The notes beneath the pieces are model-generated. The model did no database searches, was not told where the DNA came from, and saw nothing but the letters and a program-made list of their open reading frames with translations. Both the position numbers and the translations under genes were made by a program. Positions 43,303 to 52,264 of a stretch of 64,000 nt of DNA are shown here, piece after piece (positions within the stretch are counted from its first letter, which is position 1; the number at the start of each line of letters is the position of its first letter). Where the stretch lies: contig JAPOVL010000043.1 of the NCBI GenBank assembly GCA_026708115.1, forward strand, positions 124,001 to 188,000, written 5' to 3'. The DNA is from Chloroflexota bacterium (lineage in GTDB: Bacteria > Chloroflexota > Anaerolineae > Aggregatilineales > Phototrophicaceae).

Positions 43303-43318
43303 AAAACCGCCACAACCT

Positions 43319-44167
43319 ATGATCTTTCATTTCGGCATCAAACGCGCCAACATCAACAACATCGTCTCCTTCGTCCTGCTGGTCGCCTTGTCCGCCGCCT
43401 TCATCCTGCCGCTCTTCTGGATGATCACCACCTCGCTCAAACCCATCGACCAGCTCCTGCTTGACCCGCCGGTCTGGATTCCCAACCCGCTCGAGTTCGA
43501 GAATTATCCCAATGCCTTGGAAGAGCAGCCCTTCCTGCAATACCTGGGCAACTCGCTGCAGATCGCCGTTGCCGCCGTCATCGGCGCCATCATCTCCAAC
43601 AGCCTGGTCGCCTACGGCTTCTCCCGCGTCGAATGGAAAGGCCGCGACGTCGTCTTCGTGCTCGTCCTCTCTACCCTGATGCTGCCCTATCATGTCGTAA
43701 TGATTCCGCTATTTGTCAGCTTCAGCAAGATCGGCTGGGTCAACACCTGGCTGCCGCTGATCGTGCCCGCCTGGCTCGGCCACCCCTTCTTCATCTTCAT
43801 GCTGCGCCAGTTCATGCTGGGCATCCCCAAGGAACTCTCCGAAGCCACCCGCATTGACGGCGGCTCCGAGTGGGTCTTGCTGACGCGCGTCATCCTGCCC
43901 CTCTGCAAACCGGCGCTGGCGACGGTGGCGCTCTTCCAGTTCATCTGGTCCTGGAACGACTTCATTGGTCCCTTAATCTACCTCAACGACCGCGATCTGT
44001 ATCCGATGTCGCTGGGGCTGGCGCTCTATCATAATTCGCAGGGCATCACCGATTTCAGCATTCTGATGGCGGCCTCGACGATGGCAGTCGTGCCCATCAT
44101 CCTCATCTTTTTCTTCATGCAGCGCGTCTTCATCCAGGGCATTTCGCTGACGGGCTTGAAAGGCTAG
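43319..44167 (+). CDS. CUT1 sugar ABC transporter permease (MalG-like)
   Basis: 282-residue inner-membrane permease; helix 1 IVSFVLLVALSAAFILPLFW, EAA loop LSEATRIDGGSEWVLL then VILPLCKPALA, C-terminal VFIQGISLTGLKG. ATG 43319 is the first start giving a normal N-terminus (MIFHFGIKRAN); the open frame before it runs through palindromic repeats and is not coding. It is placed before the MalF-like gene, the reverse of the usual order. No ATPase gene nearby. Confidence 0.9.
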   Translation: MIFHFGIKRANINNIVSFVLLVALSAAFILPLFWMITTSLKPIDQLLLDPPVWIPNPLEFENYPNALEEQPFLQYLGNSLQIAVAAVIGAIISNSLVAYGFSRVEWKGRDVVFVLVLSTLMLPYHVVMIPLFVSFSKIGWVNTWLPLIVPAWLGHPFFIFMLRQFMLGIPKELSEATRIDGGSEWVLLTRVILPLCKPALATVALFQFIWSWNDFIGPLIYLNDRDLYPMSLGLALYHNSQGITDFSILMAASTMAVVPIILIFFFMQRVFIQGISLTGLKG

Positions 44168-44170
44168 ACC

Positions 44171-45136
44171 TTGAACACCGCCGATCCACTTAACGCGCCG
44201 GTCAAGGCGACACAACGGAAACCGAAACCGGGTAGGCTTATGCTGACGCCACGCAATCGCCGCGAACTGCGCAAAATAGCCGTCGGCCTGGTTTTCATCG
44301 CGCCCTGGATCGTGGGCTTCCTGGCGCTTAACCTCTATCCCATCATCGCTTCGTTCTATTACAGCTTGACCCGCTACTCGCCGATTTCGTCGCCCAGGTT
44401 CATCGGCCTGTTCAACTACGAGAAGCTGCTCTACTTTGATCCGCTCTTCATCAAGGCGCTGGCGAACACCTTGTATTTTGTGGTTTTCGCCGTGCCCCTG
44501 GGCAATATGCTGGCGCTGGCGCTGGCTGTTTTGCTTAATCAGAAGGTCAAGGGCTTGTCCGTCTTCCGGACGATCTTCTATTTGCCCAGCATCTTGCCGC
44601 TCGTCGCCACCAGCATCGTCTGGACCTGGCTGCTGCATCCGCAGTACGGCGCCGTCAGCGTGATCATGGCTGAACTGGGATTGCCCGTCATTAGTTGGTT
44701 TTCCGATCCCCAATGGGCGAAACCCGCGCTGATCATGATGAGCATGTGGGGCACCGGCTGGATGATGCTGATCTATCTGGCGGCGCTGCAAGATGTGCCG
44801 CAAGAGCTCTACGACGTCGCCTCGCTGGACGGCGCCAGCTTGTGGCGCAAGTTCCGCCATGTGACCGTGCCCATGATCAGCCCCATCATCCTCTTCAACA
44901 CCATAGTTGGCTTGATCGGCGCCTTCCAATACTTCACCGAAGCCTACATCATCACCGAGGGCGGCCCGGGCGATTCGACGCTCTTCTATTCGCTCTACCT
45001 GTTTAATAACGCCTTCGCCTATTTCAAAATGGGCTATGCTTCCGCCATGGCTTGGATCCTGTTCCTGATCATTCTGATTCTGACCTTCCTGATCTTCCGC
45101 ACGTCCGCCAAACGCGTCTATTATCACGGCAATTGA
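44171..45136 (+). CDS. CUT1 sugar ABC transporter permease (MalF-like)
   Basis: 321-residue inner-membrane permease, helix 1 VGLVFIAPWIVGFLALNLYPI, EAA loop LYDVASLDGASLWRKF then VTVPMISPI. TTG 44171 (AAGG within the previous gene) is taken as start, 3 nt after the MalG stop; ATG 44240 is a possible alternative that would remove 23 charged residues. Last gene of the 41.7-45.1 kb transporter; followed by about 570 nt of repeats. Confidence 0.87.
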   Translation: MNTADPLNAPVKATQRKPKPGRLMLTPRNRRELRKIAVGLVFIAPWIVGFLALNLYPIIASFYYSLTRYSPISSPRFIGLFNYEKLLYFDPLFIKALANTLYFVVFAVPLGNMLALALAVLLNQKVKGLSVFRTIFYLPSILPLVATSIVWTWLLHPQYGAVSVIMAELGLPVISWFSDPQWAKPALIMMSMWGTGWMMLIYLAALQDVPQELYDVASLDGASLWRKFRHVTVPMISPIILFNTIVGLIGAFQYFTEAYIITEGGPGDSTLFYSLYLFNNAFAYFKMGYASAMAWILFLIILILTFLIFRTSAKRVYYHGN

Positions 45137-45707
45137 TCCGCCGCCGCTTGACCCGGCGCACGTCGCAGCCAGACGCTTCGCTCCCCTGTGAACTGCCTCG
45201 TGTTTTTCACAACCTCCACTGTCTCGACCCGCCTGATGCCGCTGAAGACAAGACAGGTTTTTCTACCTCATCCCCGGCCCTTCTCCAAAGCTTTGGGGAA
45301 GGGTGACTCTATATTGGATTTGGGATTTAACATGCTGAAATTCACGAGAATGAACAAACAATACCATCTTCTTGTGGCGCGCTCCCCCTCTCCGATGCTT
45401 CGGGGAGGGGGCCGGGGGGTGGGGTAGAACTTAGAATCGCGCCATTTGCCAACCTGTTATGTCCTCAGCCTGATGCCGCGGGAGGTGGCCCCACGACAGA
45501 AGGCCCGCGTCAGCCAAACGTCGGCTTTGCGCCCGCCTGCCGTCATTTAGAGCTTGGTCATACCAGATACACTGACATACGCATAGCGTTGCTTTGCAGC
45601 GGCGGAGAAGGAGACCTATGCCGAAGGGCAAAGCAGGCAACACCAGCTCGGGCAGGTCGCCCGCCGCGACGCGCCCGTGCAAGCGTCAACAGAATGGAGG
45701 CGGCATT
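45137..45707. other. intergenic region with MITE-like repeat pair
   Basis: No gene. Between 45263 and 45427 an inverted pair of GC-rich palindromes encloses about 80 nt of unique sequence. The rest upstream of ATG 45708 is unremarkable and presumably holds the promoter of the haloperoxidase-like gene. Confidence 0.6.
45263..45427. repeat. MITE-like inverted palindrome pair
   Basis: Left half begins CTACCTCATCCCCGGCCC and contains the hairpin CCCTTCTCCAAAG/CTTTGGGGAAGGG (45278-45303). Right half contains a CCCCCTCTCCGA/TTCGGGGAGGGGG hairpin (45384-45411) and ends GGGCCGGGGGGTGGGGTAG. The outer ends are inverted repeats of each other. Confidence 0.6.
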
Positions 45708-47807
45708 ATGAATAAGCTCTTGTTTTATTTGCGAACAGGTCTGGGTCTGCTGCTAATCGCAGCATTGCTCACGGGCGGTGCGCTTCAGGCGCAAAACCGG
45801 TCTGGCTCGGAGCAGCCGGCAGCCCAGTTGGACCAGGTCAACCCTTTGATCGATATCGTTCTGCCCCGGCTTTATCCCATCATCGCCATGGATGTATCGC
45901 CCTCGCTCGGCGACGCCACGCTGATCAATCGCATCAACATGGTTGTCTCGCTCGGCATGATGGACGCGGCAGCGCCTTATCACGAGACCGCAGTCGGCAT
46001 GTACTCGCGCATCCCGCGGCTGCCGGAAAATGAACGAACCGACCGCAACATCAATACTGCTATGCTGCACGCGGCTTATCAAACGCTGCTGGGCCTGCTG
46101 CCGCAGCGCGCGCCGGTCTGGCGGGATATGTTAAGCGATTACGGCTTAAACCCCCATGACGAGAGCAGCGACGGGTCGACCCCCGTCGGCATAGGTAATT
46201 TGGCGGGCTGGGGCGCCTTGGCTGGCCGACTGCACGATGGCATGAACCAGCTTGGCAACTACCAGGACACCACCGGTTACATGCCGGTGAATTCTGCCTA
46301 TGTCCTGCGAGACCCGGCGCGCTGGCAACCGGGACTGCGCTTGCAAGGTACCGGCGTTTACACTGTGCAGCAATTCGTCACGCCGCAGTTGGCGAACACC
46401 GAGCCTGTAGGGGCTTTCGACCCGCGCGAATTCCGCGTAGCGCCGCCGCTGGCCAGCGACCCCGAAGAATGGGACGCCTATAAGGCGCAAGCGGACGCTG
46501 TCCTGGAGGTCTCGGCCAATCTGACCGACGAACAAAAGCTGAAATCGGAACTCTTCGACAACAAGATTCTCTCGCTGGGCTTGTCATTCCTGCACCTGGC
46601 GCAGGAGAACAACTGGTCGCCGGCCGATACCGTGCGCGGTTATTTCTTGAAAACAGCGGCCGCCATGGACGGCTCCATCGTCACCTGGCAAGAGAAAGCC
46701 CGCTATGACGCCGTCCGCCCCTACAGCACCATCCGTCATATCTATGGAGACGGGCTGGTTAGGGCTTGGGGCGGGCCCGGCGCCGGCACACTTGAAATCC
46801 CCGCCAGCCAGTGGCGCAGCTACCTGCCGGAAGCCGATCACCCAGAATATCCCTCCGGCTCAACCTGCGGCTGCTACGCCCAAGCCCAAGCGGTGCGGCG
46901 CTTCAGCGGCAGCGACCAACTGAATTGGACGGTTGCCTATCCAGCCGGTTCTTCCCGCGTGGAACCCGGCATCACCCCGGCCGGCGACCTGACGCTGCGC
47001 TTCGCGACCTGGACCGACTTCGCCCGCGACTGCGGCCAGGCCCGCGTCTGGGCGGGGGTGCATTTCCCGGCGGCGGTCGAAGCCAGCGCGGCTATCTGCG
47101 GCGGTTTTGGCAACCTGGCCTACGACTACTTCCGCACGCTGCTGGATGGCACGGCGCCAGAACGCCCGGCGGCGCAAGCGCTGGCTGTGGATCCCTGGCT
47201 GACGGCGGCGCGCGCGCACGAACCGGAACCAGTAGTCGTGCCGCCGTCGACGATACCGACGCCCGAGACTTGCCGGGCGGTATCCGACAGCATCTACATC
47301 ACCGCGGTCAACAGCGGCGTCGACTGCCAGCCGCTCGATACCAGCGGCCTGGGCTTGCTCGCCGGCTATCTGGACGCGGTCAAGCTCACGGGCGAACTGT
47401 CGCTGGGCGTGCAGATCTGCTTCCGCACCGGCGGGTCGCTGATATTCTTCGATGAATCCAGCGCGCCGCCGACGATCACACAGCTCGCGACCTATGCCGT
47501 TTCCGACATGGTCTGCGGCTGGATCAACCGAGCGGGTACCGTCATGCTCATGTCCTCTACCCTGGACAAGGCTTCGGGCGTCGACGCAGTCGGCAACGCG
47601 GTCGCGCCACTGTCCGAGTGCCAGGTCATCGCGCTGGAACATCTCAGCTTCCGCGACGCGCCCGGCGGCCAACGCCACGATATCATCCAGTCGGGGACCA
47701 GTCTGACCGCTGTCGCCCGGACCGCCGGCTCCTTCAAGGTCGATTTCCGTGGCGACCTGGGCTGGGTCAGCGCCGACTTTGTGCGCACTGAAGGCGCTTG
47801 CGGCTAA
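45708..47807 (+). CDS. secreted vanadium-haloperoxidase-like (PAP2 superfamily) protein with SH3b domain
   Basis: 699-residue exported protein; residues 1-28 are a signal peptide after ATG 45708 (GGAGG upstream). The helical core has the vanadate/phosphate-binding set: Lys330 and Arg337-Pro in KARYDAVRPYS, His378 and Pro382-Ser-Gly-Ser385 in DHPEYPSGSTC, and Arg446 with His452 in RVWAGVHFPAAVE. This is the pattern of vanadium-dependent haloperoxidases and PAP2 phosphatases. A C-terminal region of about 200 residues follows, ending in an SH3b domain (EHLSFRDAPGGQRHDIIQSG, DLGWVSADFV). Halide oxidation versus phosphatase activity cannot be decided here. Followed by the GH3 gene. Confidence 0.78.
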   Translation: MNKLLFYLRTGLGLLLIAALLTGGALQAQNRSGSEQPAAQLDQVNPLIDIVLPRLYPIIAMDVSPSLGDATLINRINMVVSLGMMDAAAPYHETAVGMYSRIPRLPENERTDRNINTAMLHAAYQTLLGLLPQRAPVWRDMLSDYGLNPHDESSDGSTPVGIGNLAGWGALAGRLHDGMNQLGNYQDTTGYMPVNSAYVLRDPARWQPGLRLQGTGVYTVQQFVTPQLANTEPVGAFDPREFRVAPPLASDPEEWDAYKAQADAVLEVSANLTDEQKLKSELFDNKILSLGLSFLHLAQENNWSPADTVRGYFLKTAAAMDGSIVTWQEKARYDAVRPYSTIRHIYGDGLVRAWGGPGAGTLEIPASQWRSYLPEADHPEYPSGSTCGCYAQAQAVRRFSGSDQLNWTVAYPAGSSRVEPGITPAGDLTLRFATWTDFARDCGQARVWAGVHFPAAVEASAAICGGFGNLAYDYFRTLLDGTAPERPAAQALAVDPWLTAARAHEPEPVVVPPSTIPTPETCRAVSDSIYITAVNSGVDCQPLDTSGLGLLAGYLDAVKLTGELSLGVQICFRTGGSLIFFDESSAPPTITQLATYAVSDMVCGWINRAGTVMLMSSTLDKASGVDAVGNAVAPLSECQVIALEHLSFRDAPGGQRHDIIQSGTSLTAVARTAGSFKVDFRGDLGWVSADFVRTEGACG

Positions 47808-47837
47808 AGCCCCGCGCAACCTAGCCTGACTTGTGAA

Positions 47838-47952
47838 CGGGCGGCACAAGCGTCGCCCGATCCTACAGATGAAGCCTAATCTAGCGGGCGGCCAGTTAGG
47901 TCGCCCGCTTACGCATGCAATGAAATCGACGGGCCAGCCAATAGCTCGCCCG
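47838..47952. repeat. cluster of three REP-family hairpins
   Basis: CGGGCGGCACAAGCGTCGCCCG (47838), GCGGGCGGCCAGTTAGG followed by TCGCCCGC (47884), and ACGGGCCAGCCAATAGC followed by TCGCCCG (47929). Each is an imperfect REP hairpin; they are spaced about 45 nt apart. A CTCTGTG-type repeat follows at 47961-48000. Confidence 0.55.
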
Positions 47953-48030
47953 AAGACCCATCTTTCTCTGTGCGCTCTGTCGCCTCTGTGGTTAAATGCT
48001 CCCTGTCAGTTTCATGCGAGAGGGACGCCC

Positions 48031-49683
48031 ATGAATATCGGATCAACACTCCAATCCATGACCATTCAGGAAAAAGTCGGGCAAATGTTCATGCTGGCAT
48101 TCGCCGGCGATCAGCTCGACGCTGCCCGCATCTTGATGGCCGAACACCTGGTGGGCGCGGCTTACATCGGCGACGAAAACGTGCCAAACGCCCGCGCGGC
48201 CATCGACTTGACGAATACTTTGCAATCCTACGCGCGGACTACCCGCCTCGCCATTCCGCTGCTGCTGGGTGTCGATCAAGAAGGGACCTGGTCGGTCATG
48301 ACAGCGGAAAGCGCCATGGGTCCAGGCAATATGGCCATCGGCGCGACCGGGGATCCACAGCGCGCCTACGATATGTATAGCGTCATCGCCACGGAGACAT
48401 CGTCCGTCGGCTTGAACACGGTGCTGGGCCCGGCCTGCGACTGCAATTCCAATCCTCATAATTCGATCATCGGCATGCGCTCCTTCGGCGAAGATCCGGA
48501 ACTGGTCGCCGCCATGACTGGCGCGGCGGTACGTGGCTTGCAAGACAACGGCGCTGTAGCCACGCTCAAGCACTTCCCCGGGCACGGCGACACGCAAGTA
48601 GATAGCCACCGCGGCTTGCCGACGGTGAATCGCAGTCGCGACGCCCTCTTCCGCATCGACCTGCGTCCCTTCGCCGCTGGTATCGACGCCGGCGCCAAAA
48701 TGGTCATGACGGCGCATATCATTTTTAGCGCGCTTGATCCGGAGCGACCGGCGACGTTGTCGCCCATCATCCTGGGGGATGTGCTGCGCGGCAAATTGGG
48801 CTTCCCTGGCGTCGTCGTCTCCGACAGCATGAATATGGGTTCGATGAAGCGCAACTACGATCCCGCCGATGCCGCGATCCAGGCTTTCAACGCCGGCGTC
48901 GACCTGATGATGCTGGCGGAAGAACACTACGATCACGATGCCGAAACCTATCTGCAGAATCAGCGCAGCTTGATCGGCGCCGTGATCCAAGCGGTAGCGG
49001 ACGGGTCGATCAGCAGCGCGCGCGTTGACGATGCCGTCGGGCGCGTCTTGCGGCTCAAGCGCGAGGCCGGTTTTAGCGTTGAACCCTTGCCGGAACGGCC
49101 CATCGTCGTCGGTCAGGAGAGCCATCGCGCCATCGAGCTTGAGGTAGCGCGTTCGGCGGTCGCCGTCCTGCGAGATCGTAAAAACCTGCTGCCCATCAGC
49201 GCGCGCGCGCCCATCACGCTGGTCAACACAACGGGGCGTAGCGCCTACGCGGCCCTGACGGAAACGCGCGGCATCGGGCCCAATCAAGCCACGCCCGCAT
49301 TTGATGTCTTCGCGGATGCTCTGGGCGCGCGCTGCAACAACCTGACCATCATCGCAGCGGAAGACTACGCCGCAGCCGCAGTGCCGTCCGAGGGACTCAT
49401 CATCGCCGTCAGCGAGAACTATACGCTGCCGGGCATGGACTTCGATGGAACGCTGCAAGCGCAAATCATTGGCGATTTGCACCGGCTTGCCCCCGACCGT
49501 CTGCTCCTAGTCGCCTTGCGCGATCCCTATCAACTCGCAGCTTATCCCGAGATCGACGCCTTAGTCTGTAGCTTTAGCTTTCGCCCGCCCGCGGCGCTGG
49601 CGGCGGTCGAACTGCTGCTGGGCGAGATCGATTCGCGCGGGAAAACACCTGTCAGCGTGCCGGGGACGGAGCTTGAGGCCTAG
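48031..49683 (+). CDS. glycoside hydrolase family 3 (beta-N-acetylhexosaminidase NagZ-like)
   Basis: 550-residue glycosidase. The N-terminal barrel contains the hallmark KHFPGHGDTQVDSHRGLP (Lys180 to Asp187), which in NagZ enzymes supplies the His/Asp acid-base pair, and the nucleophile Asp265 in VVVSDSMNMG. LGVDQEGTWSVMTAESAMGPGN is the usual substrate loop. The C-terminal half is the alpha/beta sandwich (EVARSAVAVLRDRKNLLPI). No signal peptide, so it is probably cytoplasmic and may act in cell-wall amino-sugar recycling. The start is ATG 48031 after GAGGGA; upstream open frame runs through repeats. Confidence 0.87.
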   Translation: MNIGSTLQSMTIQEKVGQMFMLAFAGDQLDAARILMAEHLVGAAYIGDENVPNARAAIDLTNTLQSYARTTRLAIPLLLGVDQEGTWSVMTAESAMGPGNMAIGATGDPQRAYDMYSVIATETSSVGLNTVLGPACDCNSNPHNSIIGMRSFGEDPELVAAMTGAAVRGLQDNGAVATLKHFPGHGDTQVDSHRGLPTVNRSRDALFRIDLRPFAAGIDAGAKMVMTAHIIFSALDPERPATLSPIILGDVLRGKLGFPGVVVSDSMNMGSMKRNYDPADAAIQAFNAGVDLMMLAEEHYDHDAETYLQNQRSLIGAVIQAVADGSISSARVDDAVGRVLRLKREAGFSVEPLPERPIVVGQESHRAIELEVARSAVAVLRDRKNLLPISARAPITLVNTTGRSAYAALTETRGIGPNQATPAFDVFADALGARCNNLTIIAAEDYAAAAVPSEGLIIAVSENYTLPGMDFDGTLQAQIIGDLHRLAPDRLLLVALRDPYQLAAYPEIDALVCSFSFRPPAALAAVELLLGEIDSRGKTPVSVPGTELEA

Positions 49684-49728
49684 TCGCCCCGCAGCGACAA
49701 GACCAGCGCCCTCCGCCGAGGCACAGAA

Positions 49729-49950
49729 GTAGGACCAACTATGTTATGCAACCCCAAAATAGCAGTCGTCGGTAGGGACGAACTGGCGGGTCGCCCGCGA
49801 AATCTACTCTTACCTCGGTTTGTCTCTCTGCCCTCGGTAGGACCAACATAGTCATGCAACTCCAAAATATAAGTCGCCGGTAGGGGCGACCTATCAGGTC
49901 GCCCGCAGAATAATAACATTTACCAAGGCTTTCTCTTTGCCTTCTGCGCC
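49729..49950. repeat. tandem duplication, 108-nt period, containing REPs
   Basis: Unit 1 starts GTAGGACCAACTATG at 49729 and unit 2 starts GTAGGACCAACATAG at 49837. Both continue with TATGCAAC or CATGCAAC, CCAAAATA, a REP hairpin and a CTCTGCC-type tail. Confidence 0.6.
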
Positions 49951-50156
49951 TATGTGGTGAATAGTTGTTGCATGAATTACATGCACTTGCTTCTGTGCCT
50001 CCGCGGTGAATTATCGTTGCATAACTTGCTTGCACTTACTTCTGTGCCTCTTTTTTGATAGACCCCGATCTGCGGTAGCCGAGCGGTTATATTGTTTTGT
50101 GTGAGCGCGGTAGCCCAAAATCGCTGCCGCCGAGCGGCTGTACTAGATTAACGATT

Positions 50157-50186
50157 TTGGCGAAGCGCCCCGTCATCGTCTACAAT
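50157..50186 (+). promoter_or_regulatory. candidate promoter of the threonine-synthase-like gene
   Basis: TTGGCG at 50157-50162 and TACAAT at 50181-50186, 18-bp spacer, 20-38 nt before the possible start codons, so the leader is very short or absent. Confidence 0.4.
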
Positions 50187-50205
50187 CTCAACGAATTCAT
50201 GAACC

Positions 50206-51450
50206 ATGCGAGCGAAAACAGCTATGTACCAACTGATATGCCGAACCTGCCACAAACCCGTTGACGATCGCTCTGCCACGGCCTGCCCGCAGGACGGCGG
50301 CATCCTTAATGTCGTCTACGCATCCCCGGAGATTCCCGTTGATCCGGCCCTGCCCGGCATCTGGCGCTATGCCGCCCATTTGCCCTTGGACGACAGCGCC
50401 CATATCGTCAGCCTGGGCGAAGGCGGCACGCCCCTGCTGCGCTCGGCGCATCTGGGCGCGGCCCAGGGCCTGGACAACCTCTATTTCAAGAATGACAGCT
50501 TGAACCCGACCGGCTCTTACAAAGATCGCATCTCGTCCGTGGGCATCTCGCAGTTGGTCGAACAGGGCAAGGATACCTGGGTCAGCACCTCGTCCGGCAA
50601 TGCCGGCGCATCGACCGCCGCCTACGGCGTGCGGGCCGGCGTCCAGGGCTATCTCTTCACGCTGGAACGCGCCCCGCGCGCCAAGATCGGGCAAATCATC
50701 GCCTACGGGCCGACGCTGCGTTCCGTGCGCGGCCTGGGATACGATCCGGCCGTCGAAGACGCGACCTGGGCTAACTGCGCGCAACTCTGCCAGAGCCGCG
50801 GCTGGATGATGACGATCACCGCTTGCAGCTTCAGTCCGCTGGCCATGGAAGGCGCCAAGACCATCGCCTACGAAATCTGCGAATCGCTGGGCTCTGTCCC
50901 GCCCGACGCCGTTTATGTGCCGGTCGGCGGCGGTGGATTGCTGACCATGATCCACAAGGGCTTCCAGGAATGGCGCGACGCCGGCTACATCGATCGTGTC
51001 CCGCGCATGGTCTCGGTGCAGGCCCTGGGCTGCGATGCCGTGACCCAAGCCTGGGACAAGGGCAGCTCAATGCAAGCCCTTGACGACTGCACCAGCATGG
51101 TTTCCGGCATTATCTTGACCAATCCGCCCGACGGCGAACTGGTCCTGGAGGCGCTGCGCGACTCAAACGGCTGGGCTGTCTCCGTCACCGACGACGCCAC
51201 ATATCAAGCGCAGGAGGAACTGGCAAGCCAGGAAGGCTTGTTCGTCGAGCCGGCCGCGGCTGTCACCTGGGGCGCGATCAAAGCCGATCGGCAAAGTGGA
51301 CGGCTGATGTCTGACGATGTGGTGGTGGCGCTGCTGACCGGGGTCGGTTTCAAGGACAGCGCGGCGGTTCAGCGCATGACCGAGCACGTCGACCTGCCGC
51401 TGATCGAAGCGAGCGAGATCCTAACTGTTGATCAATCGACGCCGGGTTGA
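50206..51450 (+). CDS. threonine synthase-like PLP-dependent enzyme
   Basis: 414-residue fold-type II PLP enzyme. A zinc-ribbon-like head (Cys12, Cys15, Cys27; the fourth Cys is missing) is followed by the PLP lysine Lys106 in NPTGSYKDR, SSGNAGAST phosphate-contact loop and VGGGGLLTMIHKG. These fit the threonine synthase/cysteate synthase/diaminopropionate-lyase neighbourhood. ATG 50206 is taken; ATG 50224 is equally possible and neither has a ribosome site. It is followed by SDR, aspartoacylase-like and MlrC genes on the same strand with 8-27-nt gaps, so it may act in breakdown of an unusual amino acid rather than threonine synthesis. No hom or thrB gene is nearby. Confidence 0.8.
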   Translation: MRAKTAMYQLICRTCHKPVDDRSATACPQDGGILNVVYASPEIPVDPALPGIWRYAAHLPLDDSAHIVSLGEGGTPLLRSAHLGAAQGLDNLYFKNDSLNPTGSYKDRISSVGISQLVEQGKDTWVSTSSGNAGASTAAYGVRAGVQGYLFTLERAPRAKIGQIIAYGPTLRSVRGLGYDPAVEDATWANCAQLCQSRGWMMTITACSFSPLAMEGAKTIAYEICESLGSVPPDAVYVPVGGGGLLTMIHKGFQEWRDAGYIDRVPRMVSVQALGCDAVTQAWDKGSSMQALDDCTSMVSGIILTNPPDGELVLEALRDSNGWAVSVTDDATYQAQEELASQEGLFVEPAAAVTWGAIKADRQSGRLMSDDVVVALLTGVGFKDSAAVQRMTEHVDLPLIEASEILTVDQSTPG

Positions 51451-51470
51451 TTTATTGGTATACGCGGATC

Positions 51471-52256
51471 ATGAGCGGACGTCTGCAAGGCAAAGTTGTC
51501 ATTGTCACCGGCGGCGGCACCGGCATCGGCTGGGGCATCACGCAGAGTTGCGCCCGTGAAGGCGCGTCTCTGGTCATCGCGCAGCGCCGCGAAGACATCG
51601 CCATCGCGGAGGAAAGGGCCGCGCAGTTGCGAGCGGCGGGGCACGGCGCGATCGGTGTCGGCTGCGACATCACAGAGCGCGAAGAAGTTCGTGCGATGAT
51701 CGCGAGCGCGGTCGCCGAGTTCGGCCGCCTGGATGTGTTGGTCAACAATGCCGCGCTCACCGGCGCTTCCGCCGAGGTGCGCCCATTCCTGGAAGAAACC
51801 GACGCGCACTGGCGCAGGCTCATTGACGTCAACCTCAACGGCGCCTTCATTTGTACGCAGGAAGCGGCCTTTCAGATGATCAAACAGGGCGCCGGCGGCA
51901 GCATCGTCACCATCTCGTCGGTGGCGCAGTACGCCGCCCAGGAGAGCGCGGCGCCCTATGGCGCGGCCAAAGCCGGTCTCGACGGCTTGAGCAAAGGCGC
52001 GGCCATCGAGCTTGCCCCGCACGGGATCCGCGTCAATATGGTGGCGCCGGGCGATATCTACACCGAATCGAGCGCCGATATCCTCGATCAAGTGACGGAA
52101 GCCGGCGGCAGCGGCAAATTCTTCCGCTTCACGCCCTTGGGGCGCCGCGGCCAGCCGCAAGAGATCGGCGCTGTCGTGGCCTTCCTGGCCAGCGATGAAG
52201 CCAGCTTTGTGACCGGCGCCACCTGGCTGGTCGACGGCGGTTTCTTGAGTTATTGA
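51471..52256 (+). CDS. short-chain dehydrogenase/reductase (SDR)
   Basis: 261-residue NAD(P)-dependent oxidoreductase. The cofactor motif is GGGTGIG (N-terminal Rossmann), then VLVNNAA, the catalytic Ser in TISSVAQ, and Tyr-x-x-x-Lys in APYGAAKAG; GIRVNMVAPGDIYTES and TGATWLVDGG close the fold. All catalytic residues are present. ATG 51471 lies 20 nt after the threonine-synthase-like gene; ribosome site weak. The next gene starts 8 nt after its stop, so co-transcription is clear. Substrate probably a hydroxy-acid or amino-acid-derived alcohol (inference). It could also serve the sugar pathway, but it is 33 kb away. Confidence 0.88.
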   Translation: MSGRLQGKVVIVTGGGTGIGWGITQSCAREGASLVIAQRREDIAIAEERAAQLRAAGHGAIGVGCDITEREEVRAMIASAVAEFGRLDVLVNNAALTGASAEVRPFLEETDAHWRRLIDVNLNGAFICTQEAAFQMIKQGAGGSIVTISSVAQYAAQESAAPYGAAKAGLDGLSKGAAIELAPHGIRVNMVAPGDIYTESSADILDQVTEAGGSGKFFRFTPLGRRGQPQEIGAVVAFLASDEASFVTGATWLVDGGFLSY

Positions 52257-52264
52257 GGTGAGCG

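Larger units (their letters stand above)
49684..50205. other. repeat-rich intergenic region
   Basis: 522 nt without a gene. It holds a tandem duplication with 108-nt period (49729-49950), in which each unit carries one REP hairpin (49772-49798 and 49880-49906) and one CTCTGTG-type segment; further CTCTGTG copies at 49931-50057; a GCCGCCGAGCGGC palindrome near 50127; and a promoter before the threonine-synthase-like gene. Confidence 0.65.

Noticed and set aside
43166..43318. N-terminal extension of the permease at 43319
   Set aside because: The open frame before ATG 43319 is made of palindromic repeat sequence; the protein has a normal family N-terminus from 43319.
49729..50057. Possible CRISPR array
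   Set aside because: Only two units of 108 nt plus diverged single repeats; no regular repeat-spacer pattern and no cas genes.
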